Assembly (NCBI GenBank): GCA_004299705.1
Contig: SCQS01000038.1
Coordinates: forward strand, 1 to 64,000
Source: Rhodanobacteraceae bacterium
GTDB lineage: Bacteria > Pseudomonadota > Gammaproteobacteria > Xanthomonadales > Rhodanobacteraceae
Length of the DNA: 64,000 nt
Direction: 5' to 3'
This document shows, piece after piece, positions 1-8,585 of the stretch. Numbering within the stretch: position 1 is the stretch's first letter; every line of letters starts with the position of its first letter. The notes beneath the pieces are model-generated. The model was not told where the DNA came from, made no database searches, and worked only from the letters and a program-made list of their open reading frames with translations. The translations under genes and the position numbers were made by a program.

Positions 1-242
1 AACCCTGGCAACTGTTCGGGATGAAAGGAAAAACCCGCACCGACCCATGCTTCGTTACGATCTCGCAATCAAGGGGGTATCGGTCTGGTGCGGGGTGCAA
101 CCAACTTACAAGGGGGTCGATGTACCTGCGAATGCAGGTGCATCGGGGGGATGTCCTCGGGCGAAACCCAAAGCCATCACCCTCGTTCCCCCTTCCTGCG
201 GAAGGGGGATGATTTTGTCGTGGCTGCGAGCGAGGAGCAAAG
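1..242. other. Intergenic stretch with one repeat hairpin
   Basis: I see no convincing gene here. The only clear structure is the palindrome at 188-208, a copy of the dispersed CCCCTTCCTGCGGAAGGGG hairpin also found near 35945, 57252 and 61796. A GGAG ribosome-binding site at 234-237 serves the acetyltransferase that follows. Confidence 0.5.
188..208. repeat. Dispersed 21-bp palindrome (family C)
   Basis: This is a perfect inverted repeat, CCCCCTTCC - TGC - GGAAGGGGG. Near-identical copies lie at 35945-35965, 57252-57270 and 61796-61816, all between genes. It could fold as an RNA hairpin, but no T-tract follows, so a repeat is a better description than a terminator. Confidence 0.75.
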
Positions 243-827
243 ATGCCGTTGACGCCGTTGCTGCTGCAGGACGAGTTCGTTGCGCTGGAACCGTTGACGC
301 TCGATCACGTCGCGGGTCTGGAAACCGCCGCGGCCGATGGCGAGTTGTGGGACCTGCGCGTCACCTACGTGCCGCCGCCAGGTGCGATGCGTGCCTATGT
401 CGAGAAGGCACTGGCGATGCAGGCCACCGGCGAATCGCTGCCGTTCGCGGTGCGCGACAGACGCACCGGCACGATCGTCGGCAGCACGCGCCATTACGAC
501 TTCCACGCGGACGTGCCCTGGCTGTCGATCGGCTACACCTGGTATGCGGCCAGCCGCCAGCACACCCACGTCAATACCGCCTGCAAGTTGCTGCTGATCG
601 ATCATGCGTTCGCTGCACTCGACTGCGCCGCCGTGCGCTGGGAGACAGATCTTCTGAACACCCGCTCGCAACAGGCGATCGAGCGGCTCGGTGCGCACCG
701 CGACGGCGTGTTGCGCCAGCACATGCTGCGCCATGACGGCACGGTTCGCGACAGCGTCGAGTATTCGATCATCGCGGCCGAATGGCAAGAGTTGCGGGAA
801 CGCCTCGCGGCCAAGCTCAACGGGTGA
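243..827 (+). CDS. GNAT family N-acetyltransferase (RimJ/RimL-like)
   Basis: The 194-residue protein looks like a single-domain GCN5-related acetyltransferase of the RimJ/RimL type, which transfers acetyl from acetyl-CoA to an amino group. The RimJ/RimL-like layout is visible: an N-terminal 'LEPLTLDHVAGL' segment, a central beta region with 'IVGSTRHYDF' and 'SIGYTWY', and a C-terminal 'NTRSQQAIERLGAHRDGVLR' motif common in acetyltransferases acting on protein N-termini or small molecules. The start at 243 has a GGAG site five bases upstream. It stands alone and converges on plsB. The substrate cannot be told from sequence. Confidence 0.85.
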   Translation: MPLTPLLLQDEFVALEPLTLDHVAGLETAAADGELWDLRVTYVPPPGAMRAYVEKALAMQATGESLPFAVRDRRTGTIVGSTRHYDFHADVPWLSIGYTWYAASRQHTHVNTACKLLLIDHAFAALDCAAVRWETDLLNTRSQQAIERLGAHRDGVLRQHMLRHDGTVRDSVEYSIIAAEWQELRERLAAKLNG

Positions 828-848
828 TCGAAAACCGGGGTTCGTCGG

Positions 849-915
849 GTCGCCAGCAGGCTGGCTCCTACGAAGAGCGCGCAGGCGGGGTTTGTAGGAG
901 CGCGCCTGCGCGCGA
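849..915. repeat. REP doublet (family A, GTAGGAGC type)
   Basis: Two inverted REP units lie between the acetyltransferase and plsB stops. The left unit (849-871) ends GGCTCCTAC; the right unit (894-915) begins GTAGGAGCGCGCCTGCG. Each unit is itself palindromic (CAGCAGGCTGG; GCGCGCCTGCGCGC). The arrangement matches bacterial REP/BIME elements. A diverged copy of the same doublet lies inside hrpB at 19259-19308. Confidence 0.8.
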
Positions 916-944
916 TACGCGCTCGCGAGCGAAATCGTTTTGCG

Positions 945-3464
945 TTATTCGGCCGGCTCCCCGGCGACCACGTCGGGCGTGATCTTCAGAATCGACTGCC
1001 GCACCTCGCGTGCGAGGATCAGGCGCGCGTCGCGTGCGACGTCGCCCAGCACCGCGTCGAACTCCAGTTTGCCATCGGCATTGGTCCAGACGATGCGGCG
1101 TTCGCGCAGCTTCTGGATGAAGCCGCGGAACAGGCTCTTGTCGAAGAATTCCGGCGCGCTCTGCTGGTACAGCAACGACAGCCGTTGCGCCGCGAGCTGG
1201 CACAGGTTTTCGAGTTGCCCCGCAGTCAGCGTGTTCGGGCCGTTCTTCACCAGCGCCGCCACCGCGATGTAGTAGCGTTCGAACGCCTGCAGCAGGCAAT
1301 GCGCGAGCAGGCGCAACTGGTAGGCATCATCCTCGCGGCCCGCGGCATGGTGCAGCAGGCGGCCGTCGCCGCCGCTCGCCAGCAGGCCGCGCTCGATCAG
1401 GAACTCGATCAACGCGTCGATGCGTTTGCTGAAGCCGTCGGCGTCCCATGGCAGGAACAGTTCGGACTGGATGAACGGATACACCGCGCGGCCGAGGCGC
1501 TGTACCGTGTCGCGCGCGATGCGCCGGTTGTTGATGAAGCAGCACGCCACCCACGCGCCGGCCGCGAACAGGTGCAGCACGTTGTTGCGGAAATACGAAA
1601 GCAGGACTGCCTTCTCGCCCTCCACCGCCAGCACGTCGCCCAGCGGGTGCTTGATGCGGTGGATCCAGCCCATCTGTTCGGCATAGCCGATGATGTCGGC
1701 CGGTGCCATCGGCGTGAGGGTGGTGCGTTCGGAGTACGGCAATTCGGTGAGGATCGCCTTCATCAACTCGAGCTGCGCCAGAAGGTCGGCTTCGGCCAGC
1801 GCGTGGCGCGGCGAGGCCAGCAGCGCCAGCGCGATCAGGTTGATCGGATTCACGTCGGCGGCGCGGTTGGTGTTGACCTGGATCTGTTCGCCCAGCCGAT
1901 CCAGCGCGAGATTCAGCCATTCCGGTTTGCTCTCGGGGCTGTCGCCTGCCGCGCGCCACTCCGGATTGGCGGCATCCAGGATTGCATTCAGCTCGATCGG
2001 CTCGCCGAAGTTCAGCGTGACGCGGCCGTAGTGCTGGCGCAGCGCCTTGCGGCCGCCGCGCAGCAGGCCCAGCCAGGATTCCTTTTCCTTTTTCTGCCCG
2101 GACAGTTCGCCGATGTAGGCGCGGCCCTCCATCAGTTTTTCGTAACCGATGTAGACCGGCTGGAACAGCACCGGACGACGCGGCGCGCGCAGGAACGCGC
2201 GCACCGTCATCGACAGCAGGCCGAAGCGTGGCGCCAGCAGGCGCCCGGTGCGCGAACGCGTGCCCTCGACGAAATATTCGATCGGCACCCCGCGTTCCAG
2301 CAGTTGCGCCATGTACTCCTTGAAGATCACCGAGTACAGGGCATTGCCCTTGAAGCTGCGGCGCAGGAAGAACGCGCCGCCTTTGCGCAGGAACGTTCCC
2401 AGCACCGGCAAGTTCAAGTTCACGCCGGCCGCGATGTGCGGCACCACCACGCCGCTTTCGTACAGCCAGAAGGACAGCAGTACGTAATCGGCGTGGCTGC
2501 GGTGGCTGGGCACGTACACGACTTCGTAGCCTGGCGCGATCGCACGCAGGCTGTCGAAGTGGTGCATGGCGATGCCGTCGTACAGCTTGTTCCAGAAGTT
2601 GGAGAGCAGGAACGACACCGAGCGCACGAACGGCGGCGAATAATCCGCCGCGATCTCGTCCATCAGTTTCTGCGCCTGCCGCCAGGCCTTGGCCTGCGGG
2701 ATGTTCTCGCGCGCCGCGGTCGCGGCGATCGCGGCGCGCACGCTTTCCGCATTCAACACCGAGTCCACCACGGTGCGACGGTGCGACAGGTCGGGCCCGA
2801 TCACCGCGGTACGCACGCGCCGGAAGTGCACGCGCAGCACGCGTGCCAGCTTGCGTTGCAGGCGCTCGATGCGTTCGCCCGTCGATTCTTCGCGCAGGTC
2901 GTCCAACGAGATCGGCGGCGAGAAACGCACGATGGTGTCGCGCCCGTTCAGCAGCATCGCCAGCAGGCGCCGGAAGTGGCCGACCACTGCCCAGTTCTCG
3001 GAAAACAGCACACTGAACCAGCCGGATTGCCGATTCGGCGCACGGCCGACGTAGATCGCCACCGGCATCAGTTGCAGGTTGCGCTCGGGCGCGGCTTCCA
3101 GCACGCGCAGCATTTGCCGGATGGTGTCCTGCGCGGCGTGGTCGCGACCGCGCCGCTGGAACCAGCCACCGGTGCCGCGCATCGCGAACATCGCACGGCG
3201 GCGCTTGCCCATGCCCGGCACCCACGCCAGCGGGCTGGGCATGCCGGCTTCGTGGCAGGCGCGCTCCAGGATCAAACTGTCGGAAAAACCGTTGCGCTCG
3301 ATCACGTAGATCACGGGCGTGCCCGGCGCCAGCAGCGTGACCGGCTCGGCCGGATCGCGCTTGATCTTGATCCACGGCGCCAGCAGGGTTCCCCACAGCG
3401 CGCGCCACCAGCCGGCATGCACCAGGGTGTCGCGGGACAGATTTTCGGTCATGACGCGAGCCAT
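945..3464 (-). CDS. plsB: Glycerol-3-phosphate 1-O-acyltransferase PlsB
   Basis: PlsB acylates sn-glycerol 3-phosphate at position 1, the first step of membrane phospholipid synthesis, at the inner membrane. At 839 residues it is close to the usual ~800. The acyltransferase HX4D catalytic motif is present as 'HRSHAD' near residue 320. It is followed by block motifs 'GAFFLRRSF', 'YFVEGTRSRTGR' and 'QPVYIGYEKL', in the order expected for glycerolipid acyltransferases. An alternative ATG at 3452 (MTENL) is possible; neither start has a strong ribosome-binding site. It is apparently monocistronic. Confidence 0.97.
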   Translation of the reverse strand: MARVMTENLSRDTLVHAGWWRALWGTLLAPWIKIKRDPAEPVTLLAPGTPVIYVIERNGFSDSLILERACHEAGMPSPLAWVPGMGKRRRAMFAMRGTGGWFQRRGRDHAAQDTIRQMLRVLEAAPERNLQLMPVAIYVGRAPNRQSGWFSVLFSENWAVVGHFRRLLAMLLNGRDTIVRFSPPISLDDLREESTGERIERLQRKLARVLRVHFRRVRTAVIGPDLSHRRTVVDSVLNAESVRAAIAATAARENIPQAKAWRQAQKLMDEIAADYSPPFVRSVSFLLSNFWNKLYDGIAMHHFDSLRAIAPGYEVVYVPSHRSHADYVLLSFWLYESGVVVPHIAAGVNLNLPVLGTFLRKGGAFFLRRSFKGNALYSVIFKEYMAQLLERGVPIEYFVEGTRSRTGRLLAPRFGLLSMTVRAFLRAPRRPVLFQPVYIGYEKLMEGRAYIGELSGQKKEKESWLGLLRGGRKALRQHYGRVTLNFGEPIELNAILDAANPEWRAAGDSPESKPEWLNLALDRLGEQIQVNTNRAADVNPINLIALALLASPRHALAEADLLAQLELMKAILTELPYSERTTLTPMAPADIIGYAEQMGWIHRIKHPLGDVLAVEGEKAVLLSYFRNNVLHLFAAGAWVACCFINNRRIARDTVQRLGRAVYPFIQSELFLPWDADGFSKRIDALIEFLIERGLLASGGDGRLLHHAAGREDDAYQLRLLAHCLLQAFERYYIAVAALVKNGPNTLTAGQLENLCQLAAQRLSLLYQQSAPEFFDKSLFRGFIQKLRERRIVWTNADGKLEFDAVLGDVARDARLILAREVRQSILKITPDVVAGEPAE

Positions 3465-3611
3465 CGGCGATGCAGGCGTGGTAGGGGGGAATGCGCGAAC
3501 GGAGATTCTCCCATATCCCCCATCAAATCCTTGTGCGGCAAGCGCTTGACCCGCGCTTTCCGGCGTGATGGCCGGTGGTTGCCCGCGCGCCGCCAGAAAA
3601 AAGTCAGGAGC

Positions 3612-4628
3612 TCATCTGCGCGAGGTGCTTGCGGGCGTCGGTGGTGGTTTTGCCGAAGAGCTCGGCGCAGCGATCGGGGCCGGGGTCGCGCTTGCGGCAG
3701 GCAGCGTCGTGCCGTTGGCCGCAGGCGTCGCGGCCGTGGTTGCGGGCGCGGGGTGCGCCGCATGCCACGCATCCAGCAAGGCCTTGTCGTACCAGTGGTC
3801 GGCCACTTTCACCATCGGCCACTGGCCGCTCAGCGGCTGGCCCGCGAGGGTCATGTCGAGCTTGACCGTGGCGTCGTTGGCATCGTTCGCGATGGTGCCG
3901 ATCCGGGCGTTGGTCAGGCTGCCGGCGAGGTCGAGGCCGTAGATGTGCAGCAGGTTTTCGAGCGCGTTCCAGATCACGCCGTAATTGCGCATGGTCTGGG
4001 CGTAGTCGAGCGCGCGCCACTGCTCCAGCGTCTGCACGTGCAACTGGCGCGCGGTGGCGCAGACGAGTGCGATCGCTTTTTTCGCCTTCGACGGATCGCT
4101 GAAGTCGGCGGTTTTGCTCCAGGCGACCAGCGCATTGAATGCCTGCGTGGCCAGTGTCTTTTGCGCCGGGCCGAGTTGCGGCGAGACCGCGATCATCTGC
4201 TTGCCCGCGGCTTCCAGGATGCCGCTCGCGATCGGCATGGTTTCGCCCTTGCCGCCGCGAAGCTTCGCGAGCTGCGGCGCAAGGCGCTTGGCCAGCTTGG
4301 CCTCGGCGTCGGGGGCCGTCAGCATCTGCATGATTTCCGCGAATTGCTGCTGCTGCGTCGCCGTGGCGGGCTGCGGGTGCGCGTGTGCCTTGTCCCACTC
4401 CGCGCGCCACGCGGCGTAGTCGGCGGGCGGCAGGCGGTTTTTCATCAGGCCGTCGAAGTCGCCCATCGCGGTCAGACGCAGGTTGGTCGCGACCGCTTTC
4501 TCGGGGGTGACATTGCTGGGCGGTGGCGGCGCGTGCTGGCAGGCCGCAAGGGTCAGCGCAATCGTGCACACGAGTGCCACCGCAAAGCGGTGACGACGGG
4601 GCGATCGGCTCGGGGTTGCGGTGGGCAT
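3612..4628 (-). CDS. Putative lipoprotein downstream of pyrF
   Basis: I do not recognise a named family. The 338-residue protein starts with basic residues and a hydrophobic stretch ending in a lipobox (LAAC, Cys30), so it is probably a lipid-anchored envelope protein. The body is mostly helical, with conserved-looking phrases such as 'NLRLTAMGDFDGLMKNRLP' and 'HWYDKALLDAW'. The last ~45 residues are a low-complexity Ala/Pro/Thr tail. It begins 38 bp after pyrF on the same strand and is probably co-transcribed with it. Function unknown. Confidence 0.8.
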   Translation of the reverse strand: MPTATPSRSPRRHRFAVALVCTIALTLAACQHAPPPPSNVTPEKAVATNLRLTAMGDFDGLMKNRLPPADYAAWRAEWDKAHAHPQPATATQQQQFAEIMQMLTAPDAEAKLAKRLAPQLAKLRGGKGETMPIASGILEAAGKQMIAVSPQLGPAQKTLATQAFNALVAWSKTADFSDPSKAKKAIALVCATARQLHVQTLEQWRALDYAQTMRNYGVIWNALENLLHIYGLDLAGSLTNARIGTIANDANDATVKLDMTLAGQPLSGQWPMVKVADHWYDKALLDAWHAAHPAPATTAATPAANGTTLPAASATPAPIAAPSSSAKPPPTPASTSRR

Positions 4629-4666
4629 GCGCCGGAGTGTGGCGAGGACGCGCCTGCGGTGCAAGT

Positions 4667-5380
4667 TCAGGCGATGGCGCGCTCGATCTGCCCGGTGATA
4701 GCCGCGGCCGCCGCGCGCGGATCGGGCGCGTTGCGAATGGGTCGGCCGACCACGATGAAATCCGCGCCCTGTGCGAACGCGGTCGGCACGTCCACGGTGC
4801 GTTTTTGGTCGTCGGTACTGGGGCCGGCCGGGCGGATGCCGGGGCACACCGCCAGCAGATCCCGCCCCAGGGCGGCGCGCAGTCGCGGCAGGTCGGCGCC
4901 GGAACACACCACGCCGTCGATGCCGGCCGCCTTCGCGAGTCGCGCACGCCGGATCACCACCTCGGCGGGCTCCCCTGCAACGCCCAGTGCGGCGAGGTCG
5001 TCGGCGTCGTTGCTGGTCAACACCGTCACCGCCAGCAGTTGCAGCGAACCCTTGGCTGCGGCCGCCGCTTCCAGCATCGCGCGGCTGTCGCAGTGGATCG
5101 TCGCGAACGTGGCCGGGCGTTGCGCGAGGCCATGTACCGCGCCGGCGACCGTGGCCGGCACGTCGTGGAATTTCAGGTCGGCGAAGATCTTCTTGCCGCG
5201 CCTCGCGAGTTCGTCGAGCACGTGGAAATAGTCGCCCCCGCTCAGCAATTCCAGCCCGATCTTGTAGAACGACACCGCCTCGCCCAGCCGATCCATCCAT
5301 GCGACCGCGCTGGCGCGGTCCGGCACGTCCAGCGCGAAGATCAGGCGGTCGCGGGCGGGGATGGCGGTGGGGGTCGGCAT
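4667..5380 (-). CDS. pyrF: Orotidine 5'-phosphate decarboxylase PyrF
   Basis: PyrF converts OMP to UMP, the last step of de novo pyrimidine synthesis. The 237-residue TIM barrel shows the family signatures: 'FALDVP' at 15-20, the substrate lysine K40 in 'FYKIG', and the catalytic DLKFHD cluster at 68-73 (D68, K70, D73). A C-terminal phosphate-binding stretch, 'PGIRPAG' followed by '[11 protein letters not shown]', is also present. I chose the ATG at 5380; a GTG one codon upstream (5383) is also in frame. The lipoprotein gene follows it, and the divergent permease gene begins 167 bp away. Confidence 0.97.
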   Translation of the reverse strand: MPTPTAIPARDRLIFALDVPDRASAVAWMDRLGEAVSFYKIGLELLSGGDYFHVLDELARRGKKIFADLKFHDVPATVAGAVHGLAQRPATFATIHCDSRAMLEAAAAAKGSLQLLAVTVLTSNDADDLAALGVAGEPAEVVIRRARLAKAAGIDGVVCSGADLPRLRAALGRDLLAVCPGIRPAGPSTDDQKRTVDVPTAFAQGADFIVVGRPIRNAPDPRAAAAAITGQIERAIA

Positions 5381-5547
5381 CACGCGATTTTACTTGGAAA
5401 GAGAATCCGTTCGAAGCGGCTGTTGGTGAAAAGTCAGGCCATGGATGGCCGCTCTGGTCTGGTGAGTGCTCCGACTCTGAATCTTGCCGGATACAAAACG
5501 GAGCAGCGTTCACGGATGAACGAAAAAATATGCCAGACTCCGTATGA

Positions 5548-6576
5548 ATGAACGATGTCACCCCTACGCCCTCCCGCATCGCCCAATACAGCGCCATCGC
5601 GAGCTATTGCGCGGCGGCCGTCGCCTTGCTGCTGGTGATGTTCCTGCACCTCTTGCCGGCGCTGATCGCGGGCCTGCTGGTGTACGCGGTGGTCGACGCG
5701 CTGGCGCCGCTGCTGGAACGCCGCTGGCCCGGCGGCTGGGCGCGGCAACTGGTGGTGGGCGTGCTGGCGGTGCTGGTGGCGGGTCTGCTGGCCTTGCTGA
5801 TCTTCGGCGCGGTTGCGTTCTTCCGTGCCGAACTCGGCGACCCGAATACCTTGTTCGACCGCATGATGCCGACCATCGACCGCGCGCGCACGCAACTGCC
5901 GGCGTGGATCGTGGCCTACCTGCCAGTCAGCGCCGAGGACTTCCGCTACACCGCGACGCAACTCGCGCGTACCCACTCCGAACAGTTGCAAGTGGCCGGC
6001 AAGGAAACCGCGCACGTGTTCGGGCGCATCCTGGTCGGCCTCGCGCTGGGTGCGCTGGTGGCGCTGACGCATGCGCGCGCGGAACCGGGACATGGGCCAC
6101 TGCGCCGTGAACTCACCGCGCGTTGCACGCGCGTCACGCAAGCCTTCCACGACATCGTGTTCGCGCAGGCGCGCATTTCGGCGATCAACACCCTCTTCAC
6201 CGCGATCTTCCTGCTGATCGCGTTGCCGCTGGCCGGCGTGCACCTGCCGCTGACCAAGACCTTGATCGCGATCACCTTCGTGGTCGGCCTGCTCCCGGTG
6301 ATCGGAAATCTCATCTCCAACACGCTGATCGTGATCGTCGCGCTGTCGGTATCGATGTGGGTGGCGCTGGGCGCGCTGATCTTCCTGATCCTGATCCACA
6401 AGCTCGAATATTTCCTCAACGCGAAGATCGTCGGCCACCGCATCCACGCGCGTGCCTGGGAAATCCTGCTGGCGATGCTGGTGATGGAAGCCGCGTTCGG
6501 CATTCCCGGCGTGGTCGCCGCGCCGATCTATTACGCGTATCTCAAGAGCGAGTTGACGGCATCGCGCTTGATTTGA
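5548..6576 (+). CDS. AI-2E family transporter (PerM/YdiK-like permease)
   Basis: This 342-residue polytopic inner-membrane protein belongs to the AI-2E/PerM family. Visible features are paired N-terminal membrane segments (residues ~20-60 and 65-90), a long soluble middle (~95-200), and a block of C-terminal hydrophobic segments. The segment 'FVVGLLPVIGNLISNTL' is the family's characteristic glycine/proline re-entrant motif. Family members export varied solutes, including the autoinducer AI-2 and Na+(H+), so the substrate is open. It is transcribed divergently from pyrF, and the large composite repeat follows it. Confidence 0.9.
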   Translation: MNDVTPTPSRIAQYSAIASYCAAAVALLLVMFLHLLPALIAGLLVYAVVDALAPLLERRWPGGWARQLVVGVLAVLVAGLLALLIFGAVAFFRAELGDPNTLFDRMMPTIDRARTQLPAWIVAYLPVSAEDFRYTATQLARTHSEQLQVAGKETAHVFGRILVGLALGALVALTHARAEPGHGPLRRELTARCTRVTQAFHDIVFAQARISAINTLFTAIFLLIALPLAGVHLPLTKTLIAITFVVGLLPVIGNLISNTLIVIVALSVSMWVALGALIFLILIHKLEYFLNAKIVGHRIHARAWEILLAMLVMEAAFGIPGVVAAPIYYAYLKSELTASRLI

Positions 6577-7200
6577 TCTGGTCTTCGTTCGTATCGACAT
6601 CCCTGTCTGTTTTCCGTCCGCCTCCCGGGCGGCCGGGTAACTTCTCTTTGCCTGGCCAAAGAGAAGTCACCAAGAGAAAGGCCACCCCGCGAACACGCCC
6701 TTCGCCCATCCATGGGCTACGGGTTCGCTCGCGGGCGCCGGGGTTCGCCGAAGGCACATCCGTGTGCCTGCGGCGAACTGGCGCACTTCCTGTGCGCCAT
6801 CCTTCGGACTTTTCCGTCGTCCACTCGCCGTGTTCGAGGGGCCCCATCGGCGCGCTTCCTGCGCGCGCACACCCGCGAAGCATGTGGATTGATCTCGCTT
6901 CGAGCGAGGCCATGGATGGCCGACATCGAAACAGAGCTTTTTTTGCGCCCTTGCACGACGCCGAGAAGCGCAGCCGATCGCGCGAGCAAGGCGCGCATGT
7001 TTGAGGCCAAGGATGGCCGAGTTCGCGCCGGCGCGCGATCGGCGAGCATCGCAGGGAAGTTTCGCCGACACGATGTCGGCGAAACCGTCGTGCCGGGCGC
7101 ATGGCTTTGGCTACTTTCGCCGTAACGAAAGTAGCTCGCTCGCCGTTGAGGCGAGCGAAACCAAAGCAAAGGGATTTCGTGCTAGCCAAGATCAAAATGG
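6577..7200. repeat. Composite intergenic repeat with fold-back ends
   Basis: This ~0.6 kb stretch contains no credible gene but is dense in short palindromes. The left end has the hairpin TTCTCTTT-N8-AAAGAGAA (6642-6665), followed by CACCAAGAGAAAGGCC. The right end has CTACTTTCG-N6-CGAAAGTAG (7111-7134), followed by GCGAAACCAAAGCAAAGGG. Between them lie CCATCCATGG-like and GGCCATGGATGGCC-like motifs around 6705-6712, 6910-6920 and 7008-7018. Elements with these ends are widespread between genes in Xanthomonadales. Open frames on both strands here look like translated repeat. AAGATCAAAATGG near 7188 recurs in the repeat at 20914-21175. Confidence 0.7.
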
Positions 7201-7274
7201 CTCCCAGCTTTCGGCGCGGGTGAAACCGCGGGCCCGAAAGTTATACTCGCCCACTCCGACCTCGATATGCTGCC

Positions 7275-8585
7275 ATGCTGCGCTTTCTCTACACCGTCGC
7301 GGTGTATCTCTCCACGCCGGTCATTGTCTGGCGGCTGGTGGCACGCGGCTTTCGCTATCGCGATTATTTCCAGCGCTGGCGCGAGCGCTTCGGGCGGTTT
7401 CCCGATCCGGGCTTGCACGATTGCATCTGGGTGCACGCGGTGTCGGTGGGCGAGGTCAACGCGGCGCTGCCGTTGATCCAGGCATTGCGGCGTCGCTATG
7501 CGCCGCGCCCGGTGGTGGTGACCACGGTGACGCCGACGGGTTCGGCGCGGGTACGCAAGTTGTTCGGCGACGAAGTGTTCCATGTCTACCTGCCTTACGA
7601 CCTGCCGAGCGCGGTGACGCGGTTCCTCGATCGCATCCGGCCCGCGCTCGCGGTGGTGATGGAAACCGAAATCTGGCCGAACCTGTTTCACCAGTGCGGC
7701 CGGCGCGGAATCCCGTTGGCGGTGGTGAATGCGCGCCTGTCGGAACGCTCGCTGCGCGGTTATCGGCCGATCCGCGCGCTGGTGCGGCAGGCACTGGGCA
7801 ACGTCACCCTGATTGCCGCGCAGTCGCATGCGGACGCGCGCCGCTATCGCGCGCTGGGCGCCGAATCTACGCGCGTGCAGGTGGCCGGCAATTTGAAATA
7901 CGACATGCCGTTGCCCAAGGGCGCCCGGCTGCGCGGCGCGGAATTGCGCCTGCGCTGGGGCGAGACGCGGCCGGTCTGGTTTGCGGCCAGCACCCACGAG
8001 GGCGAGGAATTGGCCGCGTTCAAGGCGCACCTTGCCCTGTTGGCGCGGATGCCCGACGCATTGTTGCTGATCGCCGCGCGGCACCCGGAACGTTTTCGCG
8101 CGGTCGAGCATGCCGCACGCAATCTCGGTTTCGCGGTGGCCACGCACGGCGCGGGCGATGCCAATCCGGAAACCCAGTGCCTGGTGGTCGACGAGATGGG
8201 CGTGATGATGCGTTACTTCGCCGCCTGCGACCTGGCTTTCGTCGCGGGCTCGCTGGTGCCGATCGGTGGCCACAACGTGCTGGAACCCGCGGCGCTGTCG
8301 CGGCCCGTGGTGGTCGGCCCCTACACCTTCAACTTCGAGGAAATCACCCGCACCCTGATCGATGCCGGGGGCGCGCGCCGGGTTGCCTCCGCGGCGGAAC
8401 TCGGTCCCGTGGTGCTGGAACTGCTGCGCGATCCCGCGGGGCTGGTGCGGATGGGCATCGCGGCGCACGCGGTGTGCGCGCGCGAACGCGGCGCGGTGCG
8501 CCGCACGATGGTGCTGCTGGGCCGGGTGGTCGCGCGTGCGCGCTATCGCGAGGAAAGCGCGCCGGTCATTGCAGCAGGCGGTTGA
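7275..8585 (+). CDS. waaA: 3-deoxy-D-manno-octulosonate (Kdo) transferase WaaA
   Basis: WaaA adds Kdo from CMP-Kdo to the lipid A precursor at the inner face of the inner membrane. It is 436 residues with an N-terminal membrane anchor (residues 1-20). The catalytic-base glutamate is in 'HAVSVGEVNAA' (E60), and 'WPN' follows in the N-terminal half. The C-terminal GT-B half has the nucleotide-binding 'FVAGSLVPIGGHNVLEPA'. The 3' end overlaps the convergent tolC end by 20 bp. With the heptose genes in this window it covers inner-core LPS synthesis. Confidence 0.96.
   Translation: MLRFLYTVAVYLSTPVIVWRLVARGFRYRDYFQRWRERFGRFPDPGLHDCIWVHAVSVGEVNAALPLIQALRRRYAPRPVVVTTVTPTGSARVRKLFGDEVFHVYLPYDLPSAVTRFLDRIRPALAVVMETEIWPNLFHQCGRRGIPLAVVNARLSERSLRGYRPIRALVRQALGNVTLIAAQSHADARRYRALGAESTRVQVAGNLKYDMPLPKGARLRGAELRLRWGETRPVWFAASTHEGEELAAFKAHLALLARMPDALLLIAARHPERFRAVEHAARNLGFAVATHGAGDANPETQCLVVDEMGVMMRYFAACDLAFVAGSLVPIGGHNVLEPAALSRPVVVGPYTFNFEEITRTLIDAGGARRVASAAELGPVVLELLRDPAGLVRMGIAAHAVCARERGAVRRTMVLLGRVVARARYREESAPVIAAGG

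Noticed and set aside
1185-5231. A very long open frame (1348 codons) opposite plsB, the lipoprotein and pyrF
   Set aside because: It is antisense to well-supported genes, is rich in Arg/Gln/His as expected for shadow frames in high-GC DNA, and shows no domain.
6542-7195. Open frames on both strands through the composite repeat, up to 217 codons
   Set aside because: They consist of translated repeat units, have no ribosome-binding site of note and overlap each other; similar frames in related genomes are usually spurious annotations.
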